DNA of 64,000 bases from JAFGHJ01 sp964525555. Lineage in GTDB: Bacteria; Hydrothermota; UBA3072. How positions within the stretch are numbered: position 1 is the stretch's first letter; each line of letters begins with the position of its first letter. Below are positions 24,083 through 32,170 of this stretch, piece after piece. The stretch covers positions 186,001-250,000 of the forward strand of contig CAZGHN010000002.1 in assembly GCA_964525555.1 (NCBI GenBank). The letters are read 5' to 3'. Position numbers and translations under genes: made by a program. The notes below the pieces were generated by a model. That model did no database searches. It saw nothing but the letters and a program-made list of their open reading frames with translations, and was not told the DNA's origin.

Positions 24083-24637
24083 TTAATCAGTCTGAATAGT
24101 ATAAGTTAAGATACAGCTCACACCGCCAGTCTGTTCTTCGTCACCATCTAAAGTCACTCTATAATCTTGATTAAAGGACTGCCATCCTGCAGTATTACCG
24201 TTTCCGCTCGCGAGAGTATCGGGTGAAGCTGCTGTATTAAACGCATCCCAGGTACCCATTCCTGCAGGACTATGCTCTATATCCGAAAGAAGTATACCGC
24301 TTCCCGGATCTGCATCTCCAGATACGGTAACAGCCCAATCAACACCCCCAGCTGGAGACCCGGCTACCAGATATTCAAGCTGCTGGTAAGGAGATGATAT
24401 TGGCGTTGTCGGGTAATATACTTCCGGATAACTAGCAGGAGGGAAACTAGGATTACTAAGATTAATCGTTATGTTGTTAAAGTTCCACTCAGCATTATTG
24501 CTCACATATATGCCTACTGCCGCAGGGATAATAAAAGTCAGTGTAGCTGTCTCAGACTGAGGACTCGAACCGGCAGCACGGCCCTGAGCAAAAATAACAC
24601 AAGGAAAAATTAAAACCAGTAAAATAAATTTCCTCAT
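24083..24637 (-). CDS. Small secreted beta-sandwich protein of unknown function
   Basis: 184 residues from the ATG at 24637, chosen because AGGAGG lies five bases upstream (an in-frame GTG at 24643 overlaps that site). Signal peptide MRKFILLVLIFPCVIFAQG; the mature part is Ser/Gly/Pro/Thr-rich with ETATLTFIIPAAVGIYVS near the start and closing CILTYTIQTD, an all-beta pattern like DUF4402/WxL-type surface domains. That resemblance is weak. The gene has its own promoter, long leader and terminator, and sits where the body of a second TonB receptor gene seems to have been lost. Confidence 0.7.
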   Translation of the reverse strand: MRKFILLVLIFPCVIFAQGRAAGSSPQSETATLTFIIPAAVGIYVSNNAEWNFNNITINLSNPSFPPASYPEVYYPTTPISSPYQQLEYLVAGSPAGGVDWAVTVSGDADPGSGILLSDIEHSPAGMGTWDAFNTAASPDTLASGNGNTAGWQSFNQDYRVTLDGDEEQTGGVSCILTYTIQTD

Positions 24638-24846
24638 TTCCACCTCCTTTTTAGAGTTATTAATTCAAACATATCCTGATAACCAACCACTGAAGCCTGC
24701 TAAACTACCAAAGAACCGTTTACTATACGTACAACTTGTATTATATACATTAACTCGTTGCCTAACAACGTCTTGCTACTTCACGTATATCGCAGAAGTA
24801 TTTCGGATTGCAGAAATAATTATAATAGATACCTTAAAATTGTCAA
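24638..24846 (-). promoter_or_regulatory. Strong promoter and a leader of about 175 bases
   Basis: Minus strand TTGACA (24846-24841), 16-base spacer, perfect TATAAT (24824-24819). The RNA would run about 175 bases before the ATG at 24637. The leader holds a hairpin CGTTG-TTAGG-CAACG (24756-24770), a small palindrome TACAA-C-TTGTA (24730-24740) and an AGGAGG site. I matched it to no riboswitch class. Confidence 0.6.
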
Positions 24847-24943
24847 GGTTTTTTTCTTTTGTTGTTTCTGTCGTTTTTGTTTTTCGGGGTTATTGGGAAA
24901 TATTATTTTTAAATATATAAAATAAATTGGGTGTGGTGGGGCT

Positions 24944-25052
24944 TTGTATCTCTGTGTCTTAGTGTGAAGTTTAAAGAGTAGTGAGTAGAGAGCAGTTAGT
25001 AGTTAAAATAAACAAAAAAATCTCTGTGTCCTCTGTGGCTCCGTGTGAGAAT
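24944..25052 (+). repeat. CTCTGTG and AGTAGTG heptamer repeats
   Basis: TATCTCTGTGTCTTAGTGTG at about 24947-24966, then a heptamer array GAGTAGT/GAGTAGA/GAGCAGT/TAGTAGT (24976-25003), AAACAAAAAAATCTCTGTG, CCTCTGTGG and CTCCGTGTG to 25048. The order heptamers, AACAAAAAAATCTCTGTG is repeated at 61771-61823. The remainder of the 24850-25061 gap is AT-rich with no gene. Confidence 0.75.
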
Positions 25053-25061
25053 TATGTTTTT

Positions 25062-26861
25062 TTAAATATCAACCCGGATTCCCGCTTTTGCCCATCTACC
25101 CGGCATTGGAATCCACTGTACTTTAGTATACTCGGTGTTTAAAAGATTTGTTATGTCTATAAAAAACTCAGCATTTTTGAGTTCAAAGGATATACTGGTG
25201 TCAAGGATAAAGTGATTCTCTGAATCGGGAAGGACTTCGTAGCGCCCTTTCCAGATTTGTTTTAGGCTACTGGTTAAGTCATAATCTGCGCTAAAGGTAA
25301 AGGTATGTTCAGGATGATTAAGAAGATATTTTGATTGAAGAGGACTTTCAGCTTTGTTCAGCTTTAAAAAAGTATATCCAAGATTTATACTTGGTATAGG
25401 GAATTTTTTGTACATGCGGACGATTGGTTTGTAGGTAATGTTGAAGTCCACACCTTTTATAGTAATTTCTCCTGCATTTGTTGCCGTCCAGGGATCGGAC
25501 GGCGTTGCTCTTACCCAATCTATTATGTTTTTTTCTTTTCTAATAAATGCATTGATATTTACAAGTATGCTACCTTGTACTTTTTTAATACCCGTTTCAA
25601 AAGACAATGCGCTTTCCGGTTGCAGGGAAGAGTTCCCTATATTTGCGGGGCTAACGAGGTATAATTCTGTGTATGATGGAATACGAAAAGCACTTTCTGT
25701 TGAAGCGTATAGATAAGTTTGGTTGTTTATTTTTAACCCTATATCTGCTCCGGGACAAAAATACCAATCCCAATCGGAATAGTAAAATAGAGATGAACCA
25801 AAAACAATGCATACGTTTTTTACTGTTGGAAGTTTATGTTCTAGAAAGAAGCTTGAATTCGTACGTGAATGGTTTCCAAGGTTTGTACTTCTTATTTTAT
25901 CTTCGCCAAATTCTAAACCGACAGCTGTAACACCTGCTGCAGATGAGATATCCGATTGAAAAGTTACTCCATAGACATAAGTTGTATGATAGTTTCTGTA
26001 AAAGCCCGGATTTTCGTAATCCAAGATAAAGTCATCTTTATGTCGTCTCCAAAAAATCTTCGTGTTAATTTTTTCGAAACCAAACCCTAAGTTTAAGAAG
26101 GCGGTTTTAGTATGTTCCCGCTGGTTTGGATATACGTCTGAGTAGAAATAGCTGGCTCCGAAATCTTTGTCATTATAGCCAAGAGAGATATCTCCTTTGG
26201 TTTTTATGTATCTGGCGGAGGATTTGAAGAAAACGTTCCATATATCGAAATCTGTATTATGACGGTACCCGTCGGAACGCTTTCCGGAAATAGAAATGTA
26301 ATTATACGAGATACCGAGTGGTTGAGAAAAGGACAGATTTCCTTCAAGCAGTTTATAATCTCCCCCCATTGCTTTTATTTTAAGATCCTTAGTTTCTGCT
26401 TTTTTTGTTATTATATTTATAACACCAGCAATAGCTCCTGCTCCGTAGAGTCTTGCTCCAGGTCCCTTTAATATTTCTATTCGCTCAATGTCTTCGGTTT
26501 GAATTGGAAGATTCAGGTTGTGATGTGCTGTTTGGGGGTCATTTACTCTTATTCCATCTATAAGAATTAATGTTTGTTCGAATGTTCCTCCTCCAACTGA
26601 AACATCTGATTGGACACCCTCAGGTCCCCTTTGATTTAAGTTCACTACTGTAATGTATTTCAATAGATCGGCTACAGAGTTTGCAGGACTATTTTTTATT
26701 TCTTCCTTTTCTATTGTTAGGATGTTTCGATTTGTCCCCAGGAACGTTGTTGGTATTTTGCTTGCGGTAACTATTAAAGGTTCCATCGTATAAAGCTGAC
26801 TTTGTAGTGCAAAAAGGGATATTACTGGTAAGAGAATTAAAATTATGGTACGTCTATACAT
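25062..26861 (-). CDS. TonB-dependent outer-membrane receptor
   Basis: 599 residues: signal peptide (about 1-20), a short TonB-box-like segment PLIVTASKIP, a plug domain (about 40-155, with LIDGIRVNDPQ and RIEILKGPGARLYGAGAIAGVINIITKK) and a 22-strand-type barrel ending in the typical aromatic/charged C-terminus. Size is that of BtuB-class receptors for vitamins or chelates. It follows thiC by 30 bases in the same direction, so a thiamine-related ligand is conceivable but unproven. A 33-residue relic of a related gene lies at 23910-24014. Confidence 0.9.
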   Translation of the reverse strand: MYRRTIILILLPVISLFALQSQLYTMEPLIVTASKIPTTFLGTNRNILTIEKEEIKNSPANSVADLLKYITVVNLNQRGPEGVQSDVSVGGGTFEQTLILIDGIRVNDPQTAHHNLNLPIQTEDIERIEILKGPGARLYGAGAIAGVINIITKKAETKDLKIKAMGGDYKLLEGNLSFSQPLGISYNYISISGKRSDGYRHNTDFDIWNVFFKSSARYIKTKGDISLGYNDKDFGASYFYSDVYPNQREHTKTAFLNLGFGFEKINTKIFWRRHKDDFILDYENPGFYRNYHTTYVYGVTFQSDISSAAGVTAVGLEFGEDKIRSTNLGNHSRTNSSFFLEHKLPTVKNVCIVFGSSLFYYSDWDWYFCPGADIGLKINNQTYLYASTESAFRIPSYTELYLVSPANIGNSSLQPESALSFETGIKKVQGSILVNINAFIRKEKNIIDWVRATPSDPWTATNAGEITIKGVDFNITYKPIVRMYKKFPIPSINLGYTFLKLNKAESPLQSKYLLNHPEHTFTFSADYDLTSSLKQIWKGRYEVLPDSENHFILDTSISFELKNAEFFIDITNLLNTEYTKVQWIPMPGRWAKAGIRVDI

Positions 26862-26891
26862 ATTAAGTGATTTACTCCTAATCTTCCTAAA

Positions 26892-28181
26892 TTATTGGTT
26901 TTTCTTCAAGGCCTCTTTTAAGAGTTTTATAGAACAAAATTCGCCGCACATCGAGCAGACTTCTTTATTTTTAGGTCTCAGTTTTTTTCTTGTTTCTTTT
27001 GCCTTTTTTGGGTCTATAACCAGTTTAAATTGCTTTTCCCAATCCATATTTTTTCTTGCCAGGGATATTTTCCTGTCCCATTCTTTAGCGCCCGGAATAC
27101 TTTTCGCAATATCCCCGGCATGAGCAGCGATTCGCGCAGTAATGACTCCCTCCTCAACATCATGAAGGTCAGGTATTCCAAGATGTTCAGAAGCGGTTAC
27201 ATAGCAAAGAAAATCTGCACCGTAGGACGCTGCCACGGCTCCTCCAATTGCCGATACAATATGATCGTAACCAGGAGCAACATCGGTTACTATTGGACCT
27301 AAAACATAGAAGGGGGCGCCATGACAAATTTTCTTCTCCATTTTTACGTTCATCTCGATTTCATTTATTGGAATGTGTCCTGGACCCTCTATCATGACTT
27401 GAACATCCCTTTCTTGAGCCCTCCTTGTTAGTTCTCCAAGAATACTTAATTCGTGGAATTGGGCTCTATCGGAAGCATCTTGTATGGCTCCGGGTCTAAA
27501 CCCATCCCCTAAAGAAAGGGTTATATCATATTTAGACGCAATGTCGAGAATTCTTTCATAGTTGGTGTAAAGGGGATTGTCCTTCTCATTGTATAGCATC
27601 CAGGTTAACAGTAGAGTTCCTCCTCTTGAAACAACATCCATTATTCTGCCTTCATTCTTTAATCTCTCGAATGTTGCTAAAGTTACTCCGCAATGAAGAG
27701 TCAAAAAATCTACTCCGTCTTCTGCCTGTTCTTCAATCGCTTTGAAAATTTCATCAACTGTCATGTGAATTATACCACCTTTTGATTCGATAGCCATTAT
27801 TGCAGCCTGGTATATGGGCACGGTTCCAAGCGGTATATTTATGTTTTTTAAGATTCCTTTTCTGATTTTTTTAATATCTCCGCCGGTTGAAAGATCCATG
27901 ATGGTATCTGCACCTGCTTTCTCTGCTATAATTGCTTTTTTTATTTCAAAAGCGATATCCTGCCTATCGGTTGAAGTTCCGACATTCGCATTGACTTTTG
28001 TTGTCAAAGGATACCCTATCCCTGTTGGTTTTACTTTTTTCCTTTTTAAGTTTTTGGTAATTACAATTGTTCTATCAAGTATTCCATTGCATAGAATATC
28101 TGTTTTGACTTTTTCTGAGTCTGCAATTTTTTTCACTGAGGGAGGGATGTTTCCCTTTTTTAGTTCCGAAATAACGCCCAA
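26892..28181 (-). CDS. thiC: Phosphomethylpyrimidine synthase (short ThiC)
   Basis: 429 residues. A radical-SAM enzyme turning AIR into HMP-phosphate, the pyrimidine of thiamine. The C-terminal CSMCGEFCSIK holds the CxxCxxxxC cluster motif; VNANVGTSTDRQD, MDLSTGGD, GRIMDVVSRGG and EGPGHIP are family signatures. The length is that of the short anaerobe-type ThiC without the N-terminal extension. The start is TTG directly following the LytM stop, with GGAGG six to seven bases upstream. As an internal operon gene it has no room for a TPP riboswitch in front. Confidence 0.95.
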   Translation of the reverse strand: MGVISELKKGNIPPSVKKIADSEKVKTDILCNGILDRTIVITKNLKRKKVKPTGIGYPLTTKVNANVGTSTDRQDIAFEIKKAIIAEKAGADTIMDLSTGGDIKKIRKGILKNINIPLGTVPIYQAAIMAIESKGGIIHMTVDEIFKAIEEQAEDGVDFLTLHCGVTLATFERLKNEGRIMDVVSRGGTLLLTWMLYNEKDNPLYTNYERILDIASKYDITLSLGDGFRPGAIQDASDRAQFHELSILGELTRRAQERDVQVMIEGPGHIPINEIEMNVKMEKKICHGAPFYVLGPIVTDVAPGYDHIVSAIGGAVAASYGADFLCYVTASEHLGIPDLHDVEEGVITARIAAHAGDIAKSIPGAKEWDRKISLARKNMDWEKQFKLVIDPKKAKETRKKLRPKNKEVCSMCGEFCSIKLLKEALKKNQ

Positions 28182-28991
28182 TCAAATTCCTCCGAGAATT
28201 AAATTTTCAGGGTCTAAGTTAACATTGTCCTTTTTTATTTCATAATAAAGATATGGATATGGAGCTCTTCCCGATTGTCCAACGTGACCTATTATTGAGC
28301 CTCTTTTTACGCTTTCTCCTACCTTGACCGTAGAATTTAACAGGTGGGAATAAGAGCTTATGATTCCACAAGAGTGGACAATTTCAATATAGAGTCCCTT
28401 ACCTTTATCGTTGCCGACCTGTTTTACAATACCGTCTCCTGTTGAAACTACGGGACTGTTTAGCGATGTTAATATGCTTATACCTCTATGTAATTTTTTT
28501 TTGCCAGTATAAGGATCAATTTGTTCTCCGAATCGTCTGATTATATGCCCTTTTGCCGGCATTACGGAAGGTATAGAAGCCAAAAAAGTATAATTCATTT
28601 TTGAAGTAACTTCGAAAACAGAATCAATCCATTCTGATATTACCAGAAGACTTTCGGGAGAATAATAGAAAGGTTGTTCTGGAATATCTTCCATTATGTT
28701 GTGTTCTTTAAAAGTTCTATATTGCTCTTTTAGAAGCGAGTCAATTTCTCCTTCGAATTCCATAGCTTGTTCCCTGAGTCGATGAATTTTTTCTTTGAGT
28801 TTTTGATTGTCTGATTCCAGAAAAGTGAGGGAAGAAACGGTAACGAAATTCTGAAGATTATTAAAGAAAAAGAATCCTCCAAGAATGGAAATCAATACTA
28901 TAGGTATTATAATAAGAAAAGGAATTTTAACCCATCTGAATTTTCCTTTGCCATGAGGAACTAATATGATTTTAAGGAATGAATTCTTCAT
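28182..28991 (-). CDS. Membrane-anchored LytM/M23-like protein lacking zinc ligands
   Basis: 269 residues: a membrane helix at about 22-44, a coiled-coil stretch (about 55-95), then an M23/LytM fold (about 145-260: GHIIRRFGEQIDPYTGKKK, DGIVKQVGNDKGKGLYIEI, SIIGHVGQSG). Active-site motifs are eroded: HxxxD is HRGIS, and the HLHFE motif is YLYYE; only LHRG and YSHL keep His. It is therefore probably a non-catalytic regulator of cell-wall hydrolases, like EnvC or NlpD. It overlaps the sigma-factor gene by 20 bases. Confidence 0.85.
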   Translation of the reverse strand: MKNSFLKIILVPHGKGKFRWVKIPFLIIIPIVLISILGGFFFFNNLQNFVTVSSLTFLESDNQKLKEKIHRLREQAMEFEGEIDSLLKEQYRTFKEHNIMEDIPEQPFYYSPESLLVISEWIDSVFEVTSKMNYTFLASIPSVMPAKGHIIRRFGEQIDPYTGKKKLHRGISILTSLNSPVVSTGDGIVKQVGNDKGKGLYIEIVHSCGIISSYSHLLNSTVKVGESVKRGSIIGHVGQSGRAPYPYLYYEIKKDNVNLDPENLILGGI

Positions 28992-29796
28992 CTAATGGGG
29001 TATTCTCTCTCAGTTGTTTTAAGGCTCTGTTTCTTAGTTGTCGAACTCTTTCCCTTGAAACACCCAATATTCTTCCGATTTCTTCTAATGTATGTGGTCT
29101 TTTCCCTTCCATGCCAAAGTAATAAATGATTATTTTTTTATCCCTTGGTTTAAGCCTGTCAAGGCTGTATCTTATGTCTTCGATGAATTTATTTCTATAG
29201 TATTCTTCTTCGGGTGTTACGACATCTTCAGAGATAACATCGAGATACTCAAGATCATCAGTGTTTTTTATGGTATCATCAAGAGATATATCATGTTTTG
29301 CAACTTTGATTGATTCTTCTATTTTTTCTACGTCTGTATGCAGCTCTTCTGCAATTTCCTCTATAGAAGGCTCTCTCCCTATTTCTCTTGTCACTCTTTC
29401 TTTTGTTTTTTTTACTTTGAGCATTTTTCCGGCTCTGCTCATTGGTAGACGGTAGGATTTTATATGTTCTGTCACAGCTTTCATTATAGCCTGTTTGACC
29501 CACCAGACAGCGTAAGAAAGGAATCTTACACCTCTTCGTTCATCGAAGCGTTCAGCAGCCTTTATCAAACCTACATTACCTTCATTAATTAGATCTGTAA
29601 AGGGTGTCCCCATATTTCTGTAGGCTTTAGCCACAGAAACCACAAAGCGTAAATTAGATTCCACTAATTTTCTTTTGGCTGCTTGGTCTCCCAAACGGGC
29701 TCTTCTCCCCAATTCCTTTTCCTCTTCGGGAGTGAGGAGCTCGTATTTTTGAATCTCCTGTAAGTATACAGGTAGAGAACCTCTAACTTTTTTTAT
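28972..29796 (-). CDS. Sigma-70 family RNA polymerase sigma factor (ATA start proposed)
   Basis: 274 residues from the proposed start. Region 1.2 (PVYLQEIQKYELLTPEEEKE), region 2 (NLRFVVSVAK, FDERRGVRFLSYAVWWVKQA), region 3 (GREPSIEEIAEEL) and region 4 (HTLEEIGRILGVSRERVRQL) are complete, as in group 1/2 sigma factors. The frame opens only at a TAG near 29814, and between it and a TTG at 29712 there is no ATG, GTG, TTG or CTG. Starting at 29712 would delete region 1.2. ATA at 29796 lies eight bases after GGGGAG and would read M-K-K-V-R-G-S. It begins 4 bases after the htrA stop. Confidence 0.85.
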   Translation of the reverse strand: MKKVRGSLPVYLQEIQKYELLTPEEEKELGRRARLGDQAAKRKLVESNLRFVVSVAKAYRNMGTPFTDLINEGNVGLIKAAERFDERRGVRFLSYAVWWVKQAIMKAVTEHIKSYRLPMSRAGKMLKVKKTKERVTREIGREPSIEEIAEELHTDVEKIEESIKVAKHDISLDDTIKNTDDLEYLDVISEDVVTPEEEYYRNKFIEDIRYSLDRLKPRDKKIIIYYFGMEGKRPHTLEEIGRILGVSRERVRQLRNRALKQLRENTPLDEEFIP

Positions 29797-29800
29797 TTTT

Positions 29801-31279
29801 TTAACTCCCCTCTATGCTTATAACTTTTATTGATCCGTCTGGTAGGTGTGTAAGCAATACTAACGGAGGCTCGAATTCTTTTTTTGCTTTTTTTAAATCT
29901 TCTAAATTCTTTATTTTTATAGATTGGTTTTTAGCTTGTACGAGTGTTACTAGAGAGCCTTCTCTTACTCCGAATTTTTCTGCCGGGCTATTTTCCTTAA
30001 TCTTATTTACAAATACACCGCTTACTTCCTTATCTCCCCAGATTTTTTTTGCTTCTTTTGAGGAAACGGAAAGCAGTTGCATACCCAACCACTCTTCTCC
30101 GGTCATGATACTAGAATTTTCCTCAGACGGTCTTTTCGCGAGCTTGACCCTCAAGTTTTTCTCTTTTCCATTTCTCCAGACCGTGATTTGTACTTTTTCA
30201 TTGGGATTCTTGGAGGCCACCATTTTTCTTAGAATATTAACATTCTCAATTTTTCGATTATCGACTTTCAAAATTATATCGCCTTCAAGAATACCTGCTT
30301 CGTCTGCTGGCGTTTTTTCTTCGACCCGTTTAACATAAACGCCAGTTTTATGTGGATAGTTTAGAGCTTTTTTTATGTTTGGGCTTAAGTTTTCGGGTAT
30401 AATACCTAAATACCCCCTTTCTACGGTTCCTTTTTCGATCAGAGATTCCAGTACATCCATGGCTATATCAATGGGTACAGCAAAACCGATACCAATGTTT
30501 CCTCCGGACGGAGAGACAATCATCGTGTTTACTCCTACTACTTTTCCTTGAGTGTTAATCAAAGGCCCTCCGGAGTTTCCCTGATTTATAGCTGCGTCTG
30601 TTTGAATGAAATCAGCATAGATGTTATTGCTAAGAGAGACTTCCGATCTTCCTTTTGCTGAGATCACTCCTGCAGTCACTGTCCCAAACAGACCAAAGGG
30701 ATTGCCGATGGCAATTACCCAATCTCCCACCTTTAAGTCTTCAACACTTCCCGGAATTATATCGGGGAGGTCTCCTCCCTTTTTAATTCTTATAACAGCA
30801 ACCTCGGTTTCCGGATCTCTCCCAATAATTTCGATGTCGTTTCCGCTGAACTTTCTATTGTCAGACAGAGAGATTGTTAGTTGTTCAGCTTCTCCTACTA
30901 CATGATTGTTTGTAAGTATATAATCTTTACCTTTGTATTCAACAATAAAACCTGACCCCAGCCATTTCTGTTCTTGTTCCAGATTCCTTCTTGGAGCTTC
31001 TCCAAAAAATTTTCTAAAAAACGGGTCGTCGAAGAAATCGTTATATGGAGATCGAAAGACAACTTTTCTTTGACCTTCAATTGAAACTACGGCATGAGAA
31101 GTTTTGTCCACTATCGATGCAAAAGAAAATTTTTCTGCCGAGCCGTAACTTTCCTGGTCCGTATTTTTTTGCGCCGCCGTAAGAGAAAAACTTGCAGCTG
31201 TTATTATACCGGCGAAGAAGCCCACGATTGCAACTACGGCAACAAAGGAAGCCCCATATATAATTAGTTTTTTGTTCAA
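29801..31279 (-). CDS. htrA: HtrA/DegP-like periplasmic serine protease with two PDZ domains
   Basis: 492 residues. N-terminal membrane anchor or uncleaved signal (5-35), trypsin-like domain (about 55-260), PDZ1 (about 285-375) and a PDZ2-like domain (about 395-490). Catalytic His126 (LTNNHVV) and Ser236 (NQGNSGGPL) are present; at the position of the catalytic Asp (family TDLAV) it has TEVAV, i.e. Glu159. It would act in envelope protein quality control. The start is TTG with AGGAGG upstream. It heads a run htrA, sigma factor, LytM-like, thiC. Confidence 0.93.
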   Translation of the reverse strand: MNKKLIIYGASFVAVVAIVGFFAGIITAASFSLTAAQKNTDQESYGSAEKFSFASIVDKTSHAVVSIEGQRKVVFRSPYNDFFDDPFFRKFFGEAPRRNLEQEQKWLGSGFIVEYKGKDYILTNNHVVGEAEQLTISLSDNRKFSGNDIEIIGRDPETEVAVIRIKKGGDLPDIIPGSVEDLKVGDWVIAIGNPFGLFGTVTAGVISAKGRSEVSLSNNIYADFIQTDAAINQGNSGGPLINTQGKVVGVNTMIVSPSGGNIGIGFAVPIDIAMDVLESLIEKGTVERGYLGIIPENLSPNIKKALNYPHKTGVYVKRVEEKTPADEAGILEGDIILKVDNRKIENVNILRKMVASKNPNEKVQITVWRNGKEKNLRVKLAKRPSEENSSIMTGEEWLGMQLLSVSSKEAKKIWGDKEVSGVFVNKIKENSPAEKFGVREGSLVTLVQAKNQSIKIKNLEDLKKAKKEFEPPLVLLTHLPDGSIKVISIEGS

Positions 31280-31361
31280 AAATCCTCCTTTACGTTTTTA
31301 CCCTACTTTTTGTATTTATTGAGGTAGGATTAAATTTATTCTAAACGCTACTTTCTATCTT

Positions 31362-31811
31362 TTAAGTTATTTTAACTTCGACTTCTTTAATTTTTTCTTT
31401 TTTTATTTTTGGCAGAATAATTTTTAAAACGCCGTTATTATATTTGGCTGCTATTTGTGACTGATTTACCTCTGTTGGCAATTTTACTGATCTCATGAAG
31501 TTGCCATAAGAACGTTCTACACGTAGGTATGATTCTTCTTCTTTTTTCTTTTCTTCTTTTTTTTCTCCTTGTATGACAAGATTATCTTTCTTAATCGAGA
31601 TTTTCAAGTCGTCTTTGTTAATACCCGGCACCTCAACGTCTATGGTATATTTTACCTTATCTTCTTTTATATCCAGAAGAGGATAAACCCCTCTATTTGC
31701 GTTTAAATTTGAAAATCCCGCAAAAAAATCTTTAACTATGTCATCGAAGTCTTCCCTGAGGTTAAAAATCCTATCGAGAGGATCATAATTTTTTATATCT
31801 TTCGTGCCCAT
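31362..31811 (-). CDS. Small heat-shock protein, Hsp20/alpha-crystallin family
   Basis: 149 residues, typical length. The alpha-crystallin domain spans about 42-149, starting PLLDIKEDKVKYTIDVEVPG and including the conserved YNNGVLKIILPK. It is an ATP-independent holdase. It is preceded by GGAGG and a clear sigma70 promoter rather than a CIRCE element, and followed 82 bases later by htrA, a natural stress partner. Confidence 0.95.
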   Translation of the reverse strand: MGTKDIKNYDPLDRIFNLREDFDDIVKDFFAGFSNLNANRGVYPLLDIKEDKVKYTIDVEVPGINKDDLKISIKKDNLVIQGEKKEEKKKEEESYLRVERSYGNFMRSVKLPTEVNQSQIAAKYNNGVLKIILPKIKKEKIKEVEVKIT

Positions 31812-31856
31812 TATCTTCCTCCAATTTTAAGATTTTTTACACGATTATCAGTGAAT

Positions 31857-31884
31857 ATTATATGCATTATTTTTAATTTGTCAA
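31857..31884 (-). promoter_or_regulatory. Sigma70-type promoter of hsp20
   Basis: Minus strand TTGACA (31884-31879), 16-base spacer, TATAAT (31862-31857): both hexamers are perfect. The leader would be about 40 bases. I see no CIRCE or HAIR palindrome between promoter and gene. Confidence 0.75.
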
Positions 31885-31900
31885 CCCTATTTCTATAGAA

Positions 31901-31928
31901 GAATGCCCTCAGAGGGGAGAGGGCATTC
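31901..31928 (+). terminator. Perfect 10-bp hairpin followed by T-rich tract
   Basis: Arms GAATGCCCTC (31901-31910) and GAGGGCATTC (31919-31928) around AGAGGGGA, followed by TTTTAATA on the plus strand. It has the form of a plus-strand intrinsic terminator, yet no plus-strand gene lies upstream within the preceding kilobase. Confidence 0.6.
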
Positions 31929-31947
31929 TTTTAATAAGGAGGTTGTT

Positions 31948-31965
31948 ATGTTCTTTATTAATTAA
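31948..31965 (+). other. Five-codon reading frame behind a full Shine-Dalgarno
   Basis: AAGGAGG, five bases, then ATG TTC TTT ATT AAT TAA. The spacing is ideal but the product would be five residues (MFFIN). It may be the remaining start of a deleted gene (with the hairpin before it as the end of another lost gene) or a leader peptide; I prefer the relic. Confidence 0.3.
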
Positions 31966-31990
31966 GACGAAAAAAACCCAAAAAGGTTCC

Positions 31991-32145
31991 GTAGTAAAAT
32001 CAAGAATTAAAATCTAAAAATCATAATGGCATATTAAAATGCAAAAAGTTTTTAATCTTTTAGATTTATGTACTTTTTTGTTTATTTTTAAATTTTGATT
32101 TGTATTTTTGCATTTTTATATTTAAATTTTGCATTGATGTTTAGT
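31991..32145 (+). repeat. AT-rich heptamer-period inverted pair
   Basis: An A-rich left half (AAAATCA, AGAATTA, AAATCTA, AAAATCA) and a T-rich right half (TTTTGAT, TTGTATT, TTTGCAT, TTTTATA, TTTAAAT, TTTGCAT). They contain exact inverted arms AAATCTAAAA (32010-32019) and TTTTAGATTT (32058-32067). Together with the mini-frame this fills most of the roughly 400-base gap before the lipoate ligase-like gene. Confidence 0.55.
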
Positions 32146-32170
32146 GTTTTTAATTTCAATGATTACACTG

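Noticed and set aside
28182..28240. TPP riboswitch in front of thiC
   Set aside because: thiC starts at the base after the LytM stop codon, and the preceding sequence is coding; no THI-element core was seen.
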